Source: Acidimicrobiia bacterium (GTDB taxonomy: Bacteria; Actinomycetota; Acidimicrobiia; IMCC26256; JAENVU01). From it: a DNA stretch of 35,208 nucleotides. Where the stretch lies: NCBI GenBank assembly GCA_025357995.1, contig JANYLF010000068.1:1-35208 (forward strand), written 5' to 3'. The translations under genes and the position numbers were made by a program. Shown here in pieces: positions 8,467 to 15,741 of the stretch (position 1 is its first letter; the number at the start of each line of letters is the position of its first letter). The notes under the pieces were generated by a model. The model had not been told where the DNA came from. It saw only the letters and a list, made by a program, of their open reading frames with translations, and did no database searches.

Positions 8467-9723
8467 TCAGGAAGTGGCCACGAGCGCGGCTTCGAACGCG
8501 GCGAGGGCTTGGTCGATCTCGGCTTCCGAGACGATCAGTGGCGGCATCCAGCGCACCACGTTGCCGCCGGAACCGGCGTTCATGAGCAACAAGTGACCCT
8601 CGTCGCGACAATGCGCGGTCACGGCGGCCACCCGCGCCGCATTCGGCGCGCCGTTCGCATCGACCAACTCGCACCCGACCATCAGACCCGGTCCGCGCAC
8701 GTCGATGATCTCGGGGTGCGCGACCGCGAGCGAGCGCAAACCGGAACGAAGTTGCTCGCCGCGCGCGTTGACGTTCTCCATGAAGCCGGGGGCGGTCAGC
8801 ACGTCAATGGTGGCCAGCGCGGCTGCGCACCCGATCGGATTTCCCCCGTAGGTGCCCCCGTGCGCGCCCGTCGCCCACCGGCGCACCAGTTCGGCCGACG
8901 CGCCGATGGCGGAGATCGGGAACCCGGACGCGATTCCCTTCGCCATGATCACGACGTCGGGCACCACGCCGAGCGCGTCGATCGCAAACATCGCGCCGGT
9001 GCGGCCGAAGCCTGATTGCACTTCGTCGGCCACGTACAAGAACCCGTGCTGCTCGCAGCGCGCTTTGATGCCTTGAGCGAACGCGGCCGGTGCCGGCAGG
9101 TACCCACCTTCACCGAGGACCGGTTCCATGACGATCGCCGCCGTCTCACTGGGCGCGGTCTGCGTGGCGAGCAACAGATCGAACGCGTCGAGCGCGCGAC
9201 CAACCGCTTCGTCCTCTGCCAGACCGTCGCGCACCGCGTGCGGGAACGGGGTGACGAAAACACCACTCGGCAGCGGTTGATATCCGGCGCGGTATCCGGT
9301 CTTCGACGTGGTCATTGCCATCGTGAGATGCGACCGACCGTGGAAGGAACCTTGGAACACGACGATGTTCGGTCGACCGGTCGCGTGTTTCGCCAACTTC
9401 ACCGCAGCCTCGGTCGCTTCGGCGCCCGAGTTCGCGAAAAAGAACGTGTCGATCCCGCTCGGCGAGATACCTGCCAGCCGCTCGGCCAGCTGTTCGAGTA
9501 ACGGATGGCGATAACAGTTCACCTGCGCGTGAATGAACCGCGCGGCCTGGGCCTGGATCGCCGCCACCACGGTCGGGTGACAATGCCCGGTGCTCGTGAC
9601 CGCAATCCCACTCGTGAAGTCGAGATATTCGGTGCCGTCGGCGGTGGTAACGATGCACCCCGACCCCGACACCACCGGGAGATCGGTGACCTGAAACCAC
9701 ACGTCGGCGAGATGTGAACCCAT
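8467..9723 (-). CDS. Class III PLP-dependent aminotransferase (GabT/ArgD-like)
   Basis: This 418-residue enzyme transfers an omega-amino group, probably from a GABA-, ornithine- or beta-amino-acid-type donor, to a 2-oxoacid. Family landmarks are clear: the ANSGAEATEAAVKLA phosphate-binding region (98-112), FHGR (127-130), the cofactor aspartate in ADEVQSGFGRTG (D233), and the Schiff-base lysine K262 in MAKGIASGFPI. The length is normal. The ATG was chosen because a TAGCCT -10 hexamer ends 6 nt upstream. The neighbouring leucine-dehydrogenase-like and cupin genes suggest amino-acid turnover. I cannot separate 4-aminobutyrate from other class III substrates by eye. Confidence 0.88.
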   Translation of the reverse strand: MGSHLADVWFQVTDLPVVSGSGCIVTTADGTEYLDFTSGIAVTSTGHCHPTVVAAIQAQAARFIHAQVNCYRHPLLEQLAERLAGISPSGIDTFFFANSGAEATEAAVKLAKHATGRPNIVVFQGSFHGRSHLTMAMTTSKTGYRAGYQPLPSGVFVTPFPHAVRDGLAEDEAVGRALDAFDLLLATQTAPSETAAIVMEPVLGEGGYLPAPAAFAQGIKARCEQHGFLYVADEVQSGFGRTGAMFAIDALGVVPDVVIMAKGIASGFPISAIGASAELVRRWATGAHGGTYGGNPIGCAAALATIDVLTAPGFMENVNARGEQLRSGLRSLAVAHPEIIDVRGPGLMVGCELVDANGAPNAARVAAVTAHCRDEGHLLLMNAGSGGNVVRWMPPLIVSEAEIDQALAAFEAALVATS

Positions 9724-9729
9724 CCGCCG

Positions 9730-9735
9730 AGGCTA
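9730..9735 (-). promoter_or_regulatory. Putative -10 element (TAGCCT) for the aminotransferase gene
   Basis: On the minus strand TAGCCT is followed by 6 nt and ATG at 9723, consistent with leaderless transcription. Confidence 0.55.
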
Positions 9736-9770
9736 TGCCGCCGAACCCACTCGAGCGACGGCTGACCGAA

Positions 9771-10337
9771 CTACGGCTCTTCGGCCGCGGCCTCCGCGGC
9801 CCAGGCGGCGTTGGCCGCGGCAAAGAGTCGCATGGTCCCTTCGACGTCGCGCGGCCTCTCCTCGAGCGTCGCGGCGTCCCATTCGGACCGTCGGCGATCG
9901 CCGAAGAAATCGCCGCCGTACACGTGGAGCGCGACCGCGTACTCGCGTCGTGGGTTGGCGACAGCGTGGATCGCGTCATCCCCCATCACCAGCACATCCC
10001 CCTGGGTGAGCTCACGTCCACCGCTCGGCTCGAGACCGTGCTCGGCCCGACGGAAGAACGCGTTGTCCTCCTGGCCGCCGTACATCCCGACCACCGCGAA
10101 CATCGCGTGCTCGTGCGGGTTCAACTGCATGCCGGGCGTCCACGCGATGTGGAGCACCGTGAGATCCGGCGCACGGTGCAACAGCTTGATGCCACCTTCG
10201 GTGATAGGACCGATCGCCGCACTCAACGCGCCCGGGTCGCTCACCAACTCGGTGACGGCGTCGCGCACCGCCAGCGGCGGGGTGTGCTCCCCGATCGCTT
10301 GGCGACAGCGAATCACAATCTCGTCGATGTCGAGCAT
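9771..10337 (-). CDS. Cupin protein resembling cysteine/thiol dioxygenases
   Basis: This 188-residue protein is a single cupin barrel with the metal ligands of thiol dioxygenases: H75-x-H77 in NPHEHAMF and H124 in DAIHAV. A later strand reads ALHVYGG, close to the LHxYSPP segment of cysteine dioxygenase, whose tyrosine lies in the active site. Such enzymes add O2 to the sulfur of a small thiol using non-haem Fe(II). MsrB is encoded three genes away, so a sulfur-redox theme is possible. A related non-dioxygenase cupin cannot be excluded. The start is supported by TAACCT 6 nt upstream, which overlaps the stop codon of the dehydrogenase gene behind it. Confidence 0.68.
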   Translation of the reverse strand: MLDIDEIVIRCRQAIGEHTPPLAVRDAVTELVSDPGALSAAIGPITEGGIKLLHRAPDLTVLHIAWTPGMQLNPHEHAMFAVVGMYGGQEDNAFFRRAEHGLEPSGGRELTQGDVLVMGDDAIHAVANPRREYAVALHVYGGDFFGDRRRSEWDAATLEERPRDVEGTMRLFAAANAAWAAEAAAEEP

Positions 10338-10343
10338 GTGGCG

Positions 10344-10349
10344 AGGTTA
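10344..10349 (-). promoter_or_regulatory. Putative -10 element (TAACCT) for the cupin gene, overlapping a stop codon
   Basis: TAACCT on the minus strand ends 6 nt before ATG 10337. Its first three bases are the TAA stop of the upstream dehydrogenase gene, so terminating the one frame and starting transcription of the next use the same bases. Confidence 0.58.
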
Positions 10350-11474
10350 GGACCCGGGCCGCACGCCAGTCATGGGGCGGCCGTCGGTCCACGGAGCGGG
10401 ATCGCCCGGCTCCCACCGACCGCGGCCGAACGGCTCGCGCTCGATGCGCTCGCGCGCCATCCGTTCCGCGGCCCGACCGGGAGGAAGCGACCACTCGCGG
10501 CCGAGCGCAAACACCCGAGCCGTCGTGTCCTCGATGCGCGCGGTCGCGGCCAACGCTCGGTCGTGCGAATATCCGACGAACTCCTCGGCGATGTTCAGGA
10601 TCCCACCCGCGTTCACCACAAAGTCGGGCGCGTAGAGAATCCCTCGGGCCGCGAGTGCATCGTCCATGTCGTCCGACGCGAGTTGGTTGTTCGCACCGCC
10701 GCAGATGATTTCGCACCGCAACGAACCCACCGTCGACGGATTCACCACCTCACCCAGCGCGCACGGCGCCAGGATGTCGCACTCGGCGATCACTGCATCC
10801 TCCGGCGCGACGACTGCGACGCCCAGCTCCGCGACCAATGCCGACACGCGGGCCGGGTCCACATCGGACACCGATACCCGGGCACCGTCCGCGAGCAACG
10901 ACCGCGCGAGCCCGGACCCGACCTTGCCCGCTCCCTGAATCACCACGTGCCGGTCGGCGAGTGTGGTCGAACCCCACCGTTCCTGTGCGGCGGCGCGCAT
11001 TCCGGCCCAGACTCCGAACGCGGTGGTGGGCGACGGATCGCCCGAGCCGCCCAGCGATTCGCTGACGCCGGTGACCCACGGCGTGACCGCCGCGATCCCG
11101 TCCATGTCGGCGGTCGTCGCGCCTACGTCCTCGGCCGCGAGATACCGACCGCCGAGCTCGTCGATCGCGTGGCCGAGCACCGCCAGCTGCTCCGGCGTGC
11201 GCGGCCGCGTGGGATCGGTCCACTGCACCACGGCCTTCCCGCCTCCTTGACGCAGCCCGGCGGCCGCCGCCTTGAGCGACATCGCTTCCGCCAGCCGCAG
11301 CGCGTCGGCGATCGCCGCGCCGTCGTCGGGGTAGTGCCAGAACCGAATACCACCGAGTGAGGGTCCTAGCGCAGTGGAGTGAATCGCGATGACGGCGCGG
11401 ATCCCCGTGTCCGGATCCGCGACGAATACCACCTGTTCGTGTCCGTGCGCGGCCATGACCTCGGAGATCTGCAC
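10347..11474 (-). CDS. Leucine dehydrogenase-like Glu/Leu/Phe/Val dehydrogenase
   Basis: This 375-residue NAD-dependent amino-acid dehydrogenase reversibly deaminates a branched-chain or aromatic amino acid to its 2-oxoacid plus ammonia. The N-terminal catalytic domain has GPSLGGIRFWHYPD, the substrate lysine K68 in MSLKAAAAGL and the catalytic lysine K80 in GGGKAVV. The Rossmann domain has VVIQGAGKVGSGLA (G181, G183, G186). The DFVVNAGG segment near the end is typical of leucine and phenylalanine dehydrogenases. The frame stays open much further upstream, but I chose GTG 11474 because TACAGT ends 7 nt before it and the protein then matches the family's length; the upstream extension would overlap the MsrB gene. 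Confidence 0.85.
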   Translation of the reverse strand: MQISEVMAAHGHEQVVFVADPDTGIRAVIAIHSTALGPSLGGIRFWHYPDDGAAIADALRLAEAMSLKAAAAGLRQGGGKAVVQWTDPTRPRTPEQLAVLGHAIDELGGRYLAAEDVGATTADMDGIAAVTPWVTGVSESLGGSGDPSPTTAFGVWAGMRAAAQERWGSTTLADRHVVIQGAGKVGSGLARSLLADGARVSVSDVDPARVSALVAELGVAVVAPEDAVIAECDILAPCALGEVVNPSTVGSLRCEIICGGANNQLASDDMDDALAARGILYAPDFVVNAGGILNIAEEFVGYSHDRALAATARIEDTTARVFALGREWSLPPGRAAERMARERIEREPFGRGRWEPGDPAPWTDGRPMTGVRPGS

Positions 11475-11481
11475 CTCGGGG

Positions 11482-11487
11482 ACTGTA
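11482..11487 (-). promoter_or_regulatory. Putative -10 element (TACAGT) for the dehydrogenase gene
   Basis: TACAGT on the minus strand is followed by 7 nt and GTG 11474. It decides the start of the dehydrogenase against a much longer upstream open frame. Confidence 0.55.
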
Positions 11488-11509
11488 GGACCACTGATTC
11501 CGAGAGGTC

Positions 11510-11926
11510 CTACGAGGGCGCGTCCGTCGGATCGAGGTCGAGCGCGAGTGAGTTCACGCAGTACCGCATCCCCGTCGGGTTCGGACCGTCGGGAAAGACG
11601 TGGCCCAGATGCCCGCCGCACCGCGCGCACACGATCTCGGTGCGCACCATGCCGTGATCGGAATCGGTGCGTTCCTCGACCGCGCCCGGCTTGGCCGCAG
11701 CCCAGAACGACGGCCAACCGCTCCCGGAGTGAAACTTGGTATCCGACGCAAACAACTCCGCGCCGCATCCCGCGCAGCGATACATGCCGTCGGTTTCCGT
11801 GTCGTTGTACGCACCGGTGAACGCGCGCTCGGTGGCGGCCTCCCGCAACACCGCGTACTGCTCGGAGCTCAGACGGGCGCGCCAGTCGTCGTCGGTCAGG
11901 GCGGTCGGGTCGAGATCTTCAGCCAT
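11510..11926 (-). CDS. msrB: Peptide-methionine (R)-S-oxide reductase
   Basis: This 138-residue enzyme reduces the R form of methionine sulfoxide in proteins, using thioredoxin as reductant. It has both structural zinc CxxC pairs (C51/C54 in YRCAGCGAEL, C100/C103 in VCARCGGHLGHVF), the conserved SGSGWPSFW segment (67-75), and the catalytic cysteine C123 in RYCVNSLAL. Length is normal for the family. It is cytoplasmic, with no signal peptide. TAACCT ends 6 nt before the ATG, so the gene probably has its own leaderless transcript, running into the dehydrogenase gene 35 bases downstream. Confidence 0.95.
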   Translation of the reverse strand: MAEDLDPTALTDDDWRARLSSEQYAVLREAATERAFTGAYNDTETDGMYRCAGCGAELFASDTKFHSGSGWPSFWAAAKPGAVEERTDSDHGMVRTEIVCARCGGHLGHVFPDGPNPTGMRYCVNSLALDLDPTDAPS

Positions 11927-11932
11927 CGGACC

Positions 11933-11938
11933 AGGTTA
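11933..11938 (-). promoter_or_regulatory. Putative -10 element (TAACCT) for msrB
   Basis: On the minus strand TAACCT is followed by 6 nt and ATG 11926. It is the same hexamer and spacing as at the cupin gene. Confidence 0.6.
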
Positions 11939-12009
11939 TGGGGCCTCCGACGCTCGATTCTGCACACAATCTCCACAGGTCAAGAGAGTCGTCTTCACCG
12001 ACAGTTCCG

Positions 12010-12015
12010 TATCCT
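12010..12015 (+). promoter_or_regulatory. Putative -10 element (TATCCT) for the two-component operon
   Basis: TATCCT is followed by 6 nt and the GTG start at 12022. No good -35 hexamer is visible 16-18 nt upstream. Confidence 0.58.
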
Positions 12016-12021
12016 TGAAGC

Positions 12022-12738
12022 GTGAGCACGCAAGACCACTCGACGGCTCGGGGTCGAACCATTCTCGTCATCGAAGACGAGGCCCCGATCGCCGACGCGA
12101 TCGCCGCCCGACTCCGTTCCGAGGGCTACGCCGTGGAAATCGCAGTCGACGGTCCGGGCGGAGTGAGCCGCTGCGCCGACGTGCACCCCGACGCCGTCGT
12201 CCTCGACCTCATGCTGCCGGGCATGGACGGCCTCGAGGTTTGCGAACAGATCCAGGCCGAACGCGCGGTTCCCGTCTTGATACTCACCGCCCGCGACTCC
12301 GAGCACGATCTCCTCGTGGGCCTCGGCGTCGGCGCCGACGACTACATGACCAAGCCGTTCAGCAGCCGAGAACTCGTCGCCCGGGTGCATGCACTCCTGC
12401 GCCGCGTGGATCGGTCTCGGGCCGCCGGCGCCACGGACAAGGTGCGCGAGATCATTCGCGTTGCCCAGCTCGACATCGATCCGATCACGCGTCGCGTCCA
12501 TCAAGACGGCGAGCCGGTGCACCTCACCCCGACCGAGTTCGACCTCGTGCTCTTCCTCGCGGAAACGCCCGGCGCGGTCTTCACCCGCGAGGATCTCCTC
12601 GAAGAGGTGTGGGGCTACGCGGTCGCGTCCGGCGTCCGGACCGTCGACTCGCACATTCGCGCGTTGCGGCGCAAGCTCGGCAACGACGTGATCCGCACCG
12701 TGCACGGCGTGGGCTACGCGTTCGAGGACGCCGCGTGA
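12022..12738 (+). CDS. OmpR/PhoB-family two-component response regulator
   Basis: This 238-residue DNA-binding regulator has a receiver domain with the acidic pair E19/D20, phospho-acceptor D62 (VVLDLMLPGMDG), switch threonine in ILTARDS, and K111 (in MTKPFSSREL). A C-terminal winged-helix domain runs from about 145 to 236, with HLTPTEFDLVLFL and the recognition-helix region VRTVDSHIRALRRKLG. It should be phosphorylated by the kinase encoded next, with which it overlaps by GTGA. The GTG start is supported by TATCCT 6 nt upstream. The target is unknown; the only non-signalling gene in the operon is ribB. Confidence 0.93.
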   Translation: MSTQDHSTARGRTILVIEDEAPIADAIAARLRSEGYAVEIAVDGPGGVSRCADVHPDAVVLDLMLPGMDGLEVCEQIQAERAVPVLILTARDSEHDLLVGLGVGADDYMTKPFSSRELVARVHALLRRVDRSRAAGATDKVREIIRVAQLDIDPITRRVHQDGEPVHLTPTEFDLVLFLAETPGAVFTREDLLEEVWGYAVASGVRTVDSHIRALRRKLGNDVIRTVHGVGYAFEDAA

Positions 12739-13802
12739 AACACATGCCCCAGGTACCTCACGTGCCCGACCGTCCGCTCGACGCACTGACCTCCATCAAG
12801 GTCAAGCTCGCTACCCTCATCGTGGGCGCGGTGAGCGTGACCGTATTCGTCTTCTGGTTCGGCGTGCGGATTGTCCACGTGTGGCCGAGTGCGGCCGGGA
12901 TCATCGCGGCTGCCGTCGCACTCCTGCTGGTCAGCCGACTCGCGCGCGGGATGACGTCACCGTTGCGCGAGATGGCCGCTGCGGCTCAGGCCATGGCCAA
13001 GGGCGACTACACCCAACACGTGACTGCGACTTCGCACGACGAGGTCGGTCGGCTGGCCACGGCGTTCAACCAGATGGCCGCCGAGCTCGCGGAAACCGAC
13101 CGTGTCCGTCGCGATCTCGTCGCGAACGTGAGCCACGAGTTGCGCACACCGCTGACCGCGCTGCAGGCCACGCTCGAGAATCTGGTCGACGGCGTGGCGA
13201 CGGCCGATCCGCGCACCCTCACAACCATGCTCGGCCAGGTGGAACGACTCGGTCGCCTGGTGACACAACTCCTCGACCTTTCCCGTCTCGAAGCCGGCAC
13301 GGTTCCCCTCGACCGCCATGCATTCGCGGTTGAACCGGTCCTCGCACACGCGGTGCGCGAACAGGAGCTCAACGACGCCGGCATCGCCATCGAGATGCGC
13401 GTCGACGACCACGCGCTCTCGGCCGACGGCGACCCCGAACGTGTCCATCAGGTAGTCGCCAACCTGCTCGAGAACGCAGTGCGCCATTCACCGAACGGTG
13501 GTTCGGTGATCGTCCGCGCCCGTCGCACCGCCGAAAGTGTGGTCATCGAAGTGCTTGACGAAGGGCCGGGAATCGCCGCGGCCGACGCCGAACGCGTCTT
13601 CGAGCGCTTCTATCGCGCCGACACCGCACGCTCGTCGTCCGACGGCGGCGCGGGGCTCGGCCTCGCAATCGCCCGCTGGATCGTCGACCTCCACGGTGGC
13701 GAGATCCACTCGGAACCCCGCGAACCCCACGGCTGTCGCATGGTCGTCACGCTGCCCGGAGCCCACCCGCAACCCCGCCAATCCGAGGAGATCACCCAAT
13801 GA
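12735..13802 (+). CDS. Two-component sensor histidine kinase with very short extracytoplasmic loop
   Basis: This 355-residue membrane kinase has two membrane helices (about 24-42 and 52-68) separated by only about ten residues, then a HAMP linker (about 69-121). The dimerisation/phospho-acceptor motif NVSHELRTPL follows, with H134. The ATPase domain has the N-box NLLENAVRHSPNGG, the DEGPGIA box, FERFYRAD and GAGLGLAIARWIV. Because there is almost no periplasmic part, it belongs to the intramembrane-sensing type: the signal is likely sensed in the membrane or passed on by another protein. The GTG start overlaps the regulator stop (GTGA) and the stop overlaps ribB (ATGA), so three genes are coupled. 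Confidence 0.93.
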   Translation: MKHMPQVPHVPDRPLDALTSIKVKLATLIVGAVSVTVFVFWFGVRIVHVWPSAAGIIAAAVALLLVSRLARGMTSPLREMAAAAQAMAKGDYTQHVTATSHDEVGRLATAFNQMAAELAETDRVRRDLVANVSHELRTPLTALQATLENLVDGVATADPRTLTTMLGQVERLGRLVTQLLDLSRLEAGTVPLDRHAFAVEPVLAHAVREQELNDAGIAIEMRVDDHALSADGDPERVHQVVANLLENAVRHSPNGGSVIVRARRTAESVVIEVLDEGPGIAAADAERVFERFYRADTARSSSDGGAGLGLAIARWIVDLHGGEIHSEPREPHGCRMVVTLPGAHPQPRQSEEITQ

Positions 13803-14461
13803 GCTTCGCAACCATCGACGAGGCCCTCCGCCGCATCCGCCGCGGCGAAATGGTCCTCGTGGCCGACGACGAAGATCGTGAGAACGAAGGCGATCTCACG
13901 ATGGCCGCGGAGTGGGTCACACCTGAGGCCGTGAACTTCATGCTCCGGTGGGCGCGTGGACTCGTGTGCATGCCGACCGATCCCTCGTATCTCGACCGAC
14001 TCGAGATCCCACCGATGGTCCCGCCCGACGCGGCCGGGAACGACACGCCGTTCAGTATCTCGATCGATCACCGGGACGCCGGGAGCGGTATCGGCGCGGC
14101 GGATCGTGCTCACACCGTGCGGCGGTTCCTGGACCCGAACGCGACCCCGGGAGAGTTTCTGCGCCCCGGTCACGTGTTCCCCTTACGCGCGCGTACGCGC
14201 GGTGTACTCGAACGTCGCGGTCACACCGAGGCCGCGGTCGACCTCGCGCGCCTCGCGGGTCTGGCTCCGGTGGCCGTGATCTGCGAAGTGCTGCACGACG
14301 ACGGCTCACCCGCGCGCATGCCGTTCCTTCAACTCTTCGCCGAGGAACACCGCATCGCGATCATCACCGTCGCGCAGATTGTCGAACACATCGAAGCAAC
14401 CGGCGCGAGTGCCGCCGACGGCCAACTCGCCGGAGCCGGCCGCGCCCCCCTGCTCCTCTGA
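13799..14461 (+). CDS. ribB: 3,4-dihydroxy-2-butanone 4-phosphate synthase
   Basis: This 220-residue enzyme converts ribulose 5-phosphate to 3,4-dihydroxy-2-butanone 4-phosphate plus formate, an early step of riboflavin synthesis. Hallmarks are DDEDRENEGDL (23-33, acidic metal/substrate loop), the GHVFPLRA motif and RRGHTEAAVDLARLAG, followed by the VICEVL segment carrying the catalytic glutamate. It is the stand-alone synthase, with no fused GTP cyclohydrolase II domain. Its start lies in an ATGA overlap with the sensor kinase, an unusual partner for a riboflavin gene. There is no room for an FMN riboswitch in front of it. The last 25 or so residues are low-complexity, rich in Ala and Gly. 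Confidence 0.93.
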   Translation: MSFATIDEALRRIRRGEMVLVADDEDRENEGDLTMAAEWVTPEAVNFMLRWARGLVCMPTDPSYLDRLEIPPMVPPDAAGNDTPFSISIDHRDAGSGIGAADRAHTVRRFLDPNATPGEFLRPGHVFPLRARTRGVLERRGHTEAAVDLARLAGLAPVAVICEVLHDDGSPARMPFLQLFAEEHRIAIITVAQIVEHIEATGASAADGQLAGAGRAPLLL

Positions 14462-14468
14462 CGAGACC

Positions 14469-14723
14469 TCAGGTACCCGGGTCTTCGCCGACTTCTCGAA
14501 GCGCAGCCGCCACGGCGGCGCGTAAGCGTCGGGCGGTCGCGGGCGCGAGGTGCGCCACCAGTCCGTAGCCCGCGCCGCCACGCTCCTCCAGCGTGAGACT
14601 CACCCTCGGCTCCCCGTCATCGGACGCGCCCGGGTCGTCGGTCAGCCCGACCATCCAGGAAATCGCCGGGAATTCTTCGTCGGCGGGGTGGTCGTCGAGG
14701 GCATCGTCGATCGAGCGGCGCAT
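14469..14723 (-). CDS. Small hypothetical protein
   Basis: I do not recognise this 84-residue protein. It is acidic in the first half (DDALDDHPADEEFP), then has a SWMVGLTDD strand, an RVSLTLEERGG strand and an alanine-rich C-terminal helix (ARRLRAAVAAALREVGE). It converges on ribB with 7 bases between stops. An in-frame extension upstream exists, but ATG 14723 is preferred because TAACGT lies 8 nt before it. A cytoplasmic role is likely, since no membrane segment is seen. Confidence 0.6.
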   Translation of the reverse strand: MRRSIDDALDDHPADEEFPAISWMVGLTDDPGASDDGEPRVSLTLEERGGAGYGLVAHLAPATARRLRAAVAAALREVGEDPGT

Positions 14724-14731
14724 ACCCGCGG

Positions 14732-14737
14732 ACGTTA
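14732..14737 (-). promoter_or_regulatory. Putative -10 element (TAACGT) for the small hypothetical gene
   Basis: On the minus strand TAACGT is followed by 8 nt and ATG 14723. It supports the short form of the gene. Confidence 0.48.
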
Positions 14738-14757
14738 CTGCCGCGCGTAGGTCAGAG

Positions 14758-15312
14758 TTATGGCCGCCGGCCCATGAATGCGACGAAGGCTTCCGTCGGT
14801 GTCGCTGCGGCGCCAACCTCGACTGCCGCGGCGATCCCGGCAAAGTTCCGAATGTCGTCGCTCACGAACCCTTGGGCGAGGATCAACATTGAGGCCGCGA
14901 GCTCCGGGGGAAGATCCTCCGCCTGCCCGGTCGCCCGCGCGATGTCCCACGCGTGCGACGCGGTATCGACGACGTTGATCGACGCGCCGAGGCTCGCGGG
15001 CATCGGCCCCGCGCCGATGTTGACCTCACCGTCGAATCCCGCGCTCCGCCACGCGGCGAGCGTGCCATCGGCGGCCGTCCGGAATTGGCGGGCGAAGTCG
15101 GCGTCAAGCGCGATCGCGTTCACATCGGGGATCAGTGCATCGCCACGCACGCCGCATCCCACGTTCGTGACGACACCGATCGTGTGGGTCAGCAAGGCGC
15201 GCACGTCCCATTCGGTGCACGGTGTCGGCGCGGTCATCTGCTCGGGCCGTACGCCGCCGATCACCGCCGCCGCGTGATCGAAGGTCTGAGCAAGTGCGTC
15301 GAGGGTCTCCAT
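14758..15312 (-). CDS. TIGR03086-type DinB/mycothiol-isomerase-like protein
   Basis: This 184-residue protein starts METLDALAQTFDHAAAVIGGV and has CTEWDVRALLTHTIG, the typical opening of the DinB/YfiT four-helix family that includes mycothiol-dependent maleylpyruvate isomerase. The histidine in that segment and the HAWDIARATGQ segment (about 137-147) are the usual metal-site regions. Such proteins act on small thiols or detoxify electrophiles, and they are abundant in mycothiol-making actinobacteria. The gene is divergent from arsR-type and AHSA1-like genes across a 57-bp region holding a palindrome, so it is probably under the same repressor. The start is supported by GGAG 5 nt before the ATG. 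Confidence 0.82.
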   Translation of the reverse strand: METLDALAQTFDHAAAVIGGVRPEQMTAPTPCTEWDVRALLTHTIGVVTNVGCGVRGDALIPDVNAIALDADFARQFRTAADGTLAAWRSAGFDGEVNIGAGPMPASLGASINVVDTASHAWDIARATGQAEDLPPELAASMLILAQGFVSDDIRNFAGIAAAVEVGAAATPTEAFVAFMGRRP

Positions 15313-15338
15313 AAACACTCCAATCGGAAAGGGCTTGC

Positions 15339-15344
15339 ATTGTA
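15339..15344 (-). promoter_or_regulatory. Putative -10 element (TACAAT) with Shine-Dalgarno leader for the TIGR03086 gene
   Basis: TACAAT on the minus strand lies 26 nt before ATG 15312, and GGAG (15318-15321) lies 5 nt before it. This is a conventional short leader, unlike most genes nearby. The palindrome at 15352-15371 would sit between this -10 and its -35 position, where a bound repressor would block polymerase. Confidence 0.6.
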
Positions 15345-15351
15345 CGGATCT

Positions 15352-15371
15352 ATGTAAGAAGATACTTACAT
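15352..15371. promoter_or_regulatory. Palindromic operator, probable ArsR-family binding site
   Basis: A perfect 7-bp inverted repeat, ATGTAAG then 6 bases then CTTACAT, covers the first two bases of the arsR-type gene's start codon and lies upstream of the divergent TIGR03086 promoter. Its symmetry and size fit an ArsR dimer site. Its position could let one dimer control both directions. Confidence 0.72.
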
Positions 15372-15741
15372 GAATCTCCCGGCCGCGCAACCTGCTCACC
15401 TCGACACCGCCGCGCACGCACTCGCCGATCCGACCCGCCGAAGGATTCTCCGCCTCGTTCGAGACGACGAACGTTCGGCGGGCGAGCTGGCGGCGGAGTT
15501 CACCCACCTCAGTCGGCCGGCCGTCTCGCAGCATCTGCGGGTGCTCAAGCGTGCGGAGCTCGTCGCCGTGCGGCGCGACGGCAATCACCGGATGTACCGA
15601 TGCCGACCGGAGGGACTCGACGATATGCGCACGTTCATCGACGAGATGTGGACCGACCGACTGGCACGCCTCAAGCGCGCCGCAGAGAACGCAGACCGAC
15701 CGGCGCGTCAACCGGCCAAGAAGAAGGGAAAGCATTCATGA
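15370..15741 (+). CDS. ArsR-family winged-helix transcriptional regulator
   Basis: This 123-residue repressor has the fold landmarks of the ArsR family: HALADPTRRRILRLV (helix 1-2), LAAEFTHLSRPAVSQHLRVLKRAELV (helix-turn-helix, about 39-64), and the beta-wing VRRDGNHRMYRC. No cysteine metal site such as ELCVCDL is present, so it is not a classical metal sensor. It belongs to the group that pairs with an AHSA1/SRPBCC gene. The C-terminal tail is rich in Lys/Arg. Its stop overlaps the AHSA1-like gene (ATGA). The start codon lies inside a palindrome, which suggests direct autorepression. Confidence 0.9.
   Translation: MNLPAAQPAHLDTAAHALADPTRRRILRLVRDDERSAGELAAEFTHLSRPAVSQHLRVLKRAELVAVRRDGNHRMYRCRPEGLDDMRTFIDEMWTDRLARLKRAAENADRPARQPAKKKGKHS

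Noticed and set aside
9714..11360. A 548-residue plus-strand open frame opposite the cupin and dehydrogenase genes
   Set aside because: Arg/His-rich composition without any domain, and it runs through the opposite strand of two clear enzymes.
13780..13799. FMN riboswitch in front of ribB
   Set aside because: ribB starts inside the kinase stop codon, so there is no leader for one.
15370..15741. Arsenic or other metal resistance locus
   Set aside because: The ArsR-family protein lacks the metal-binding cysteine motif and no arsenic genes are nearby.
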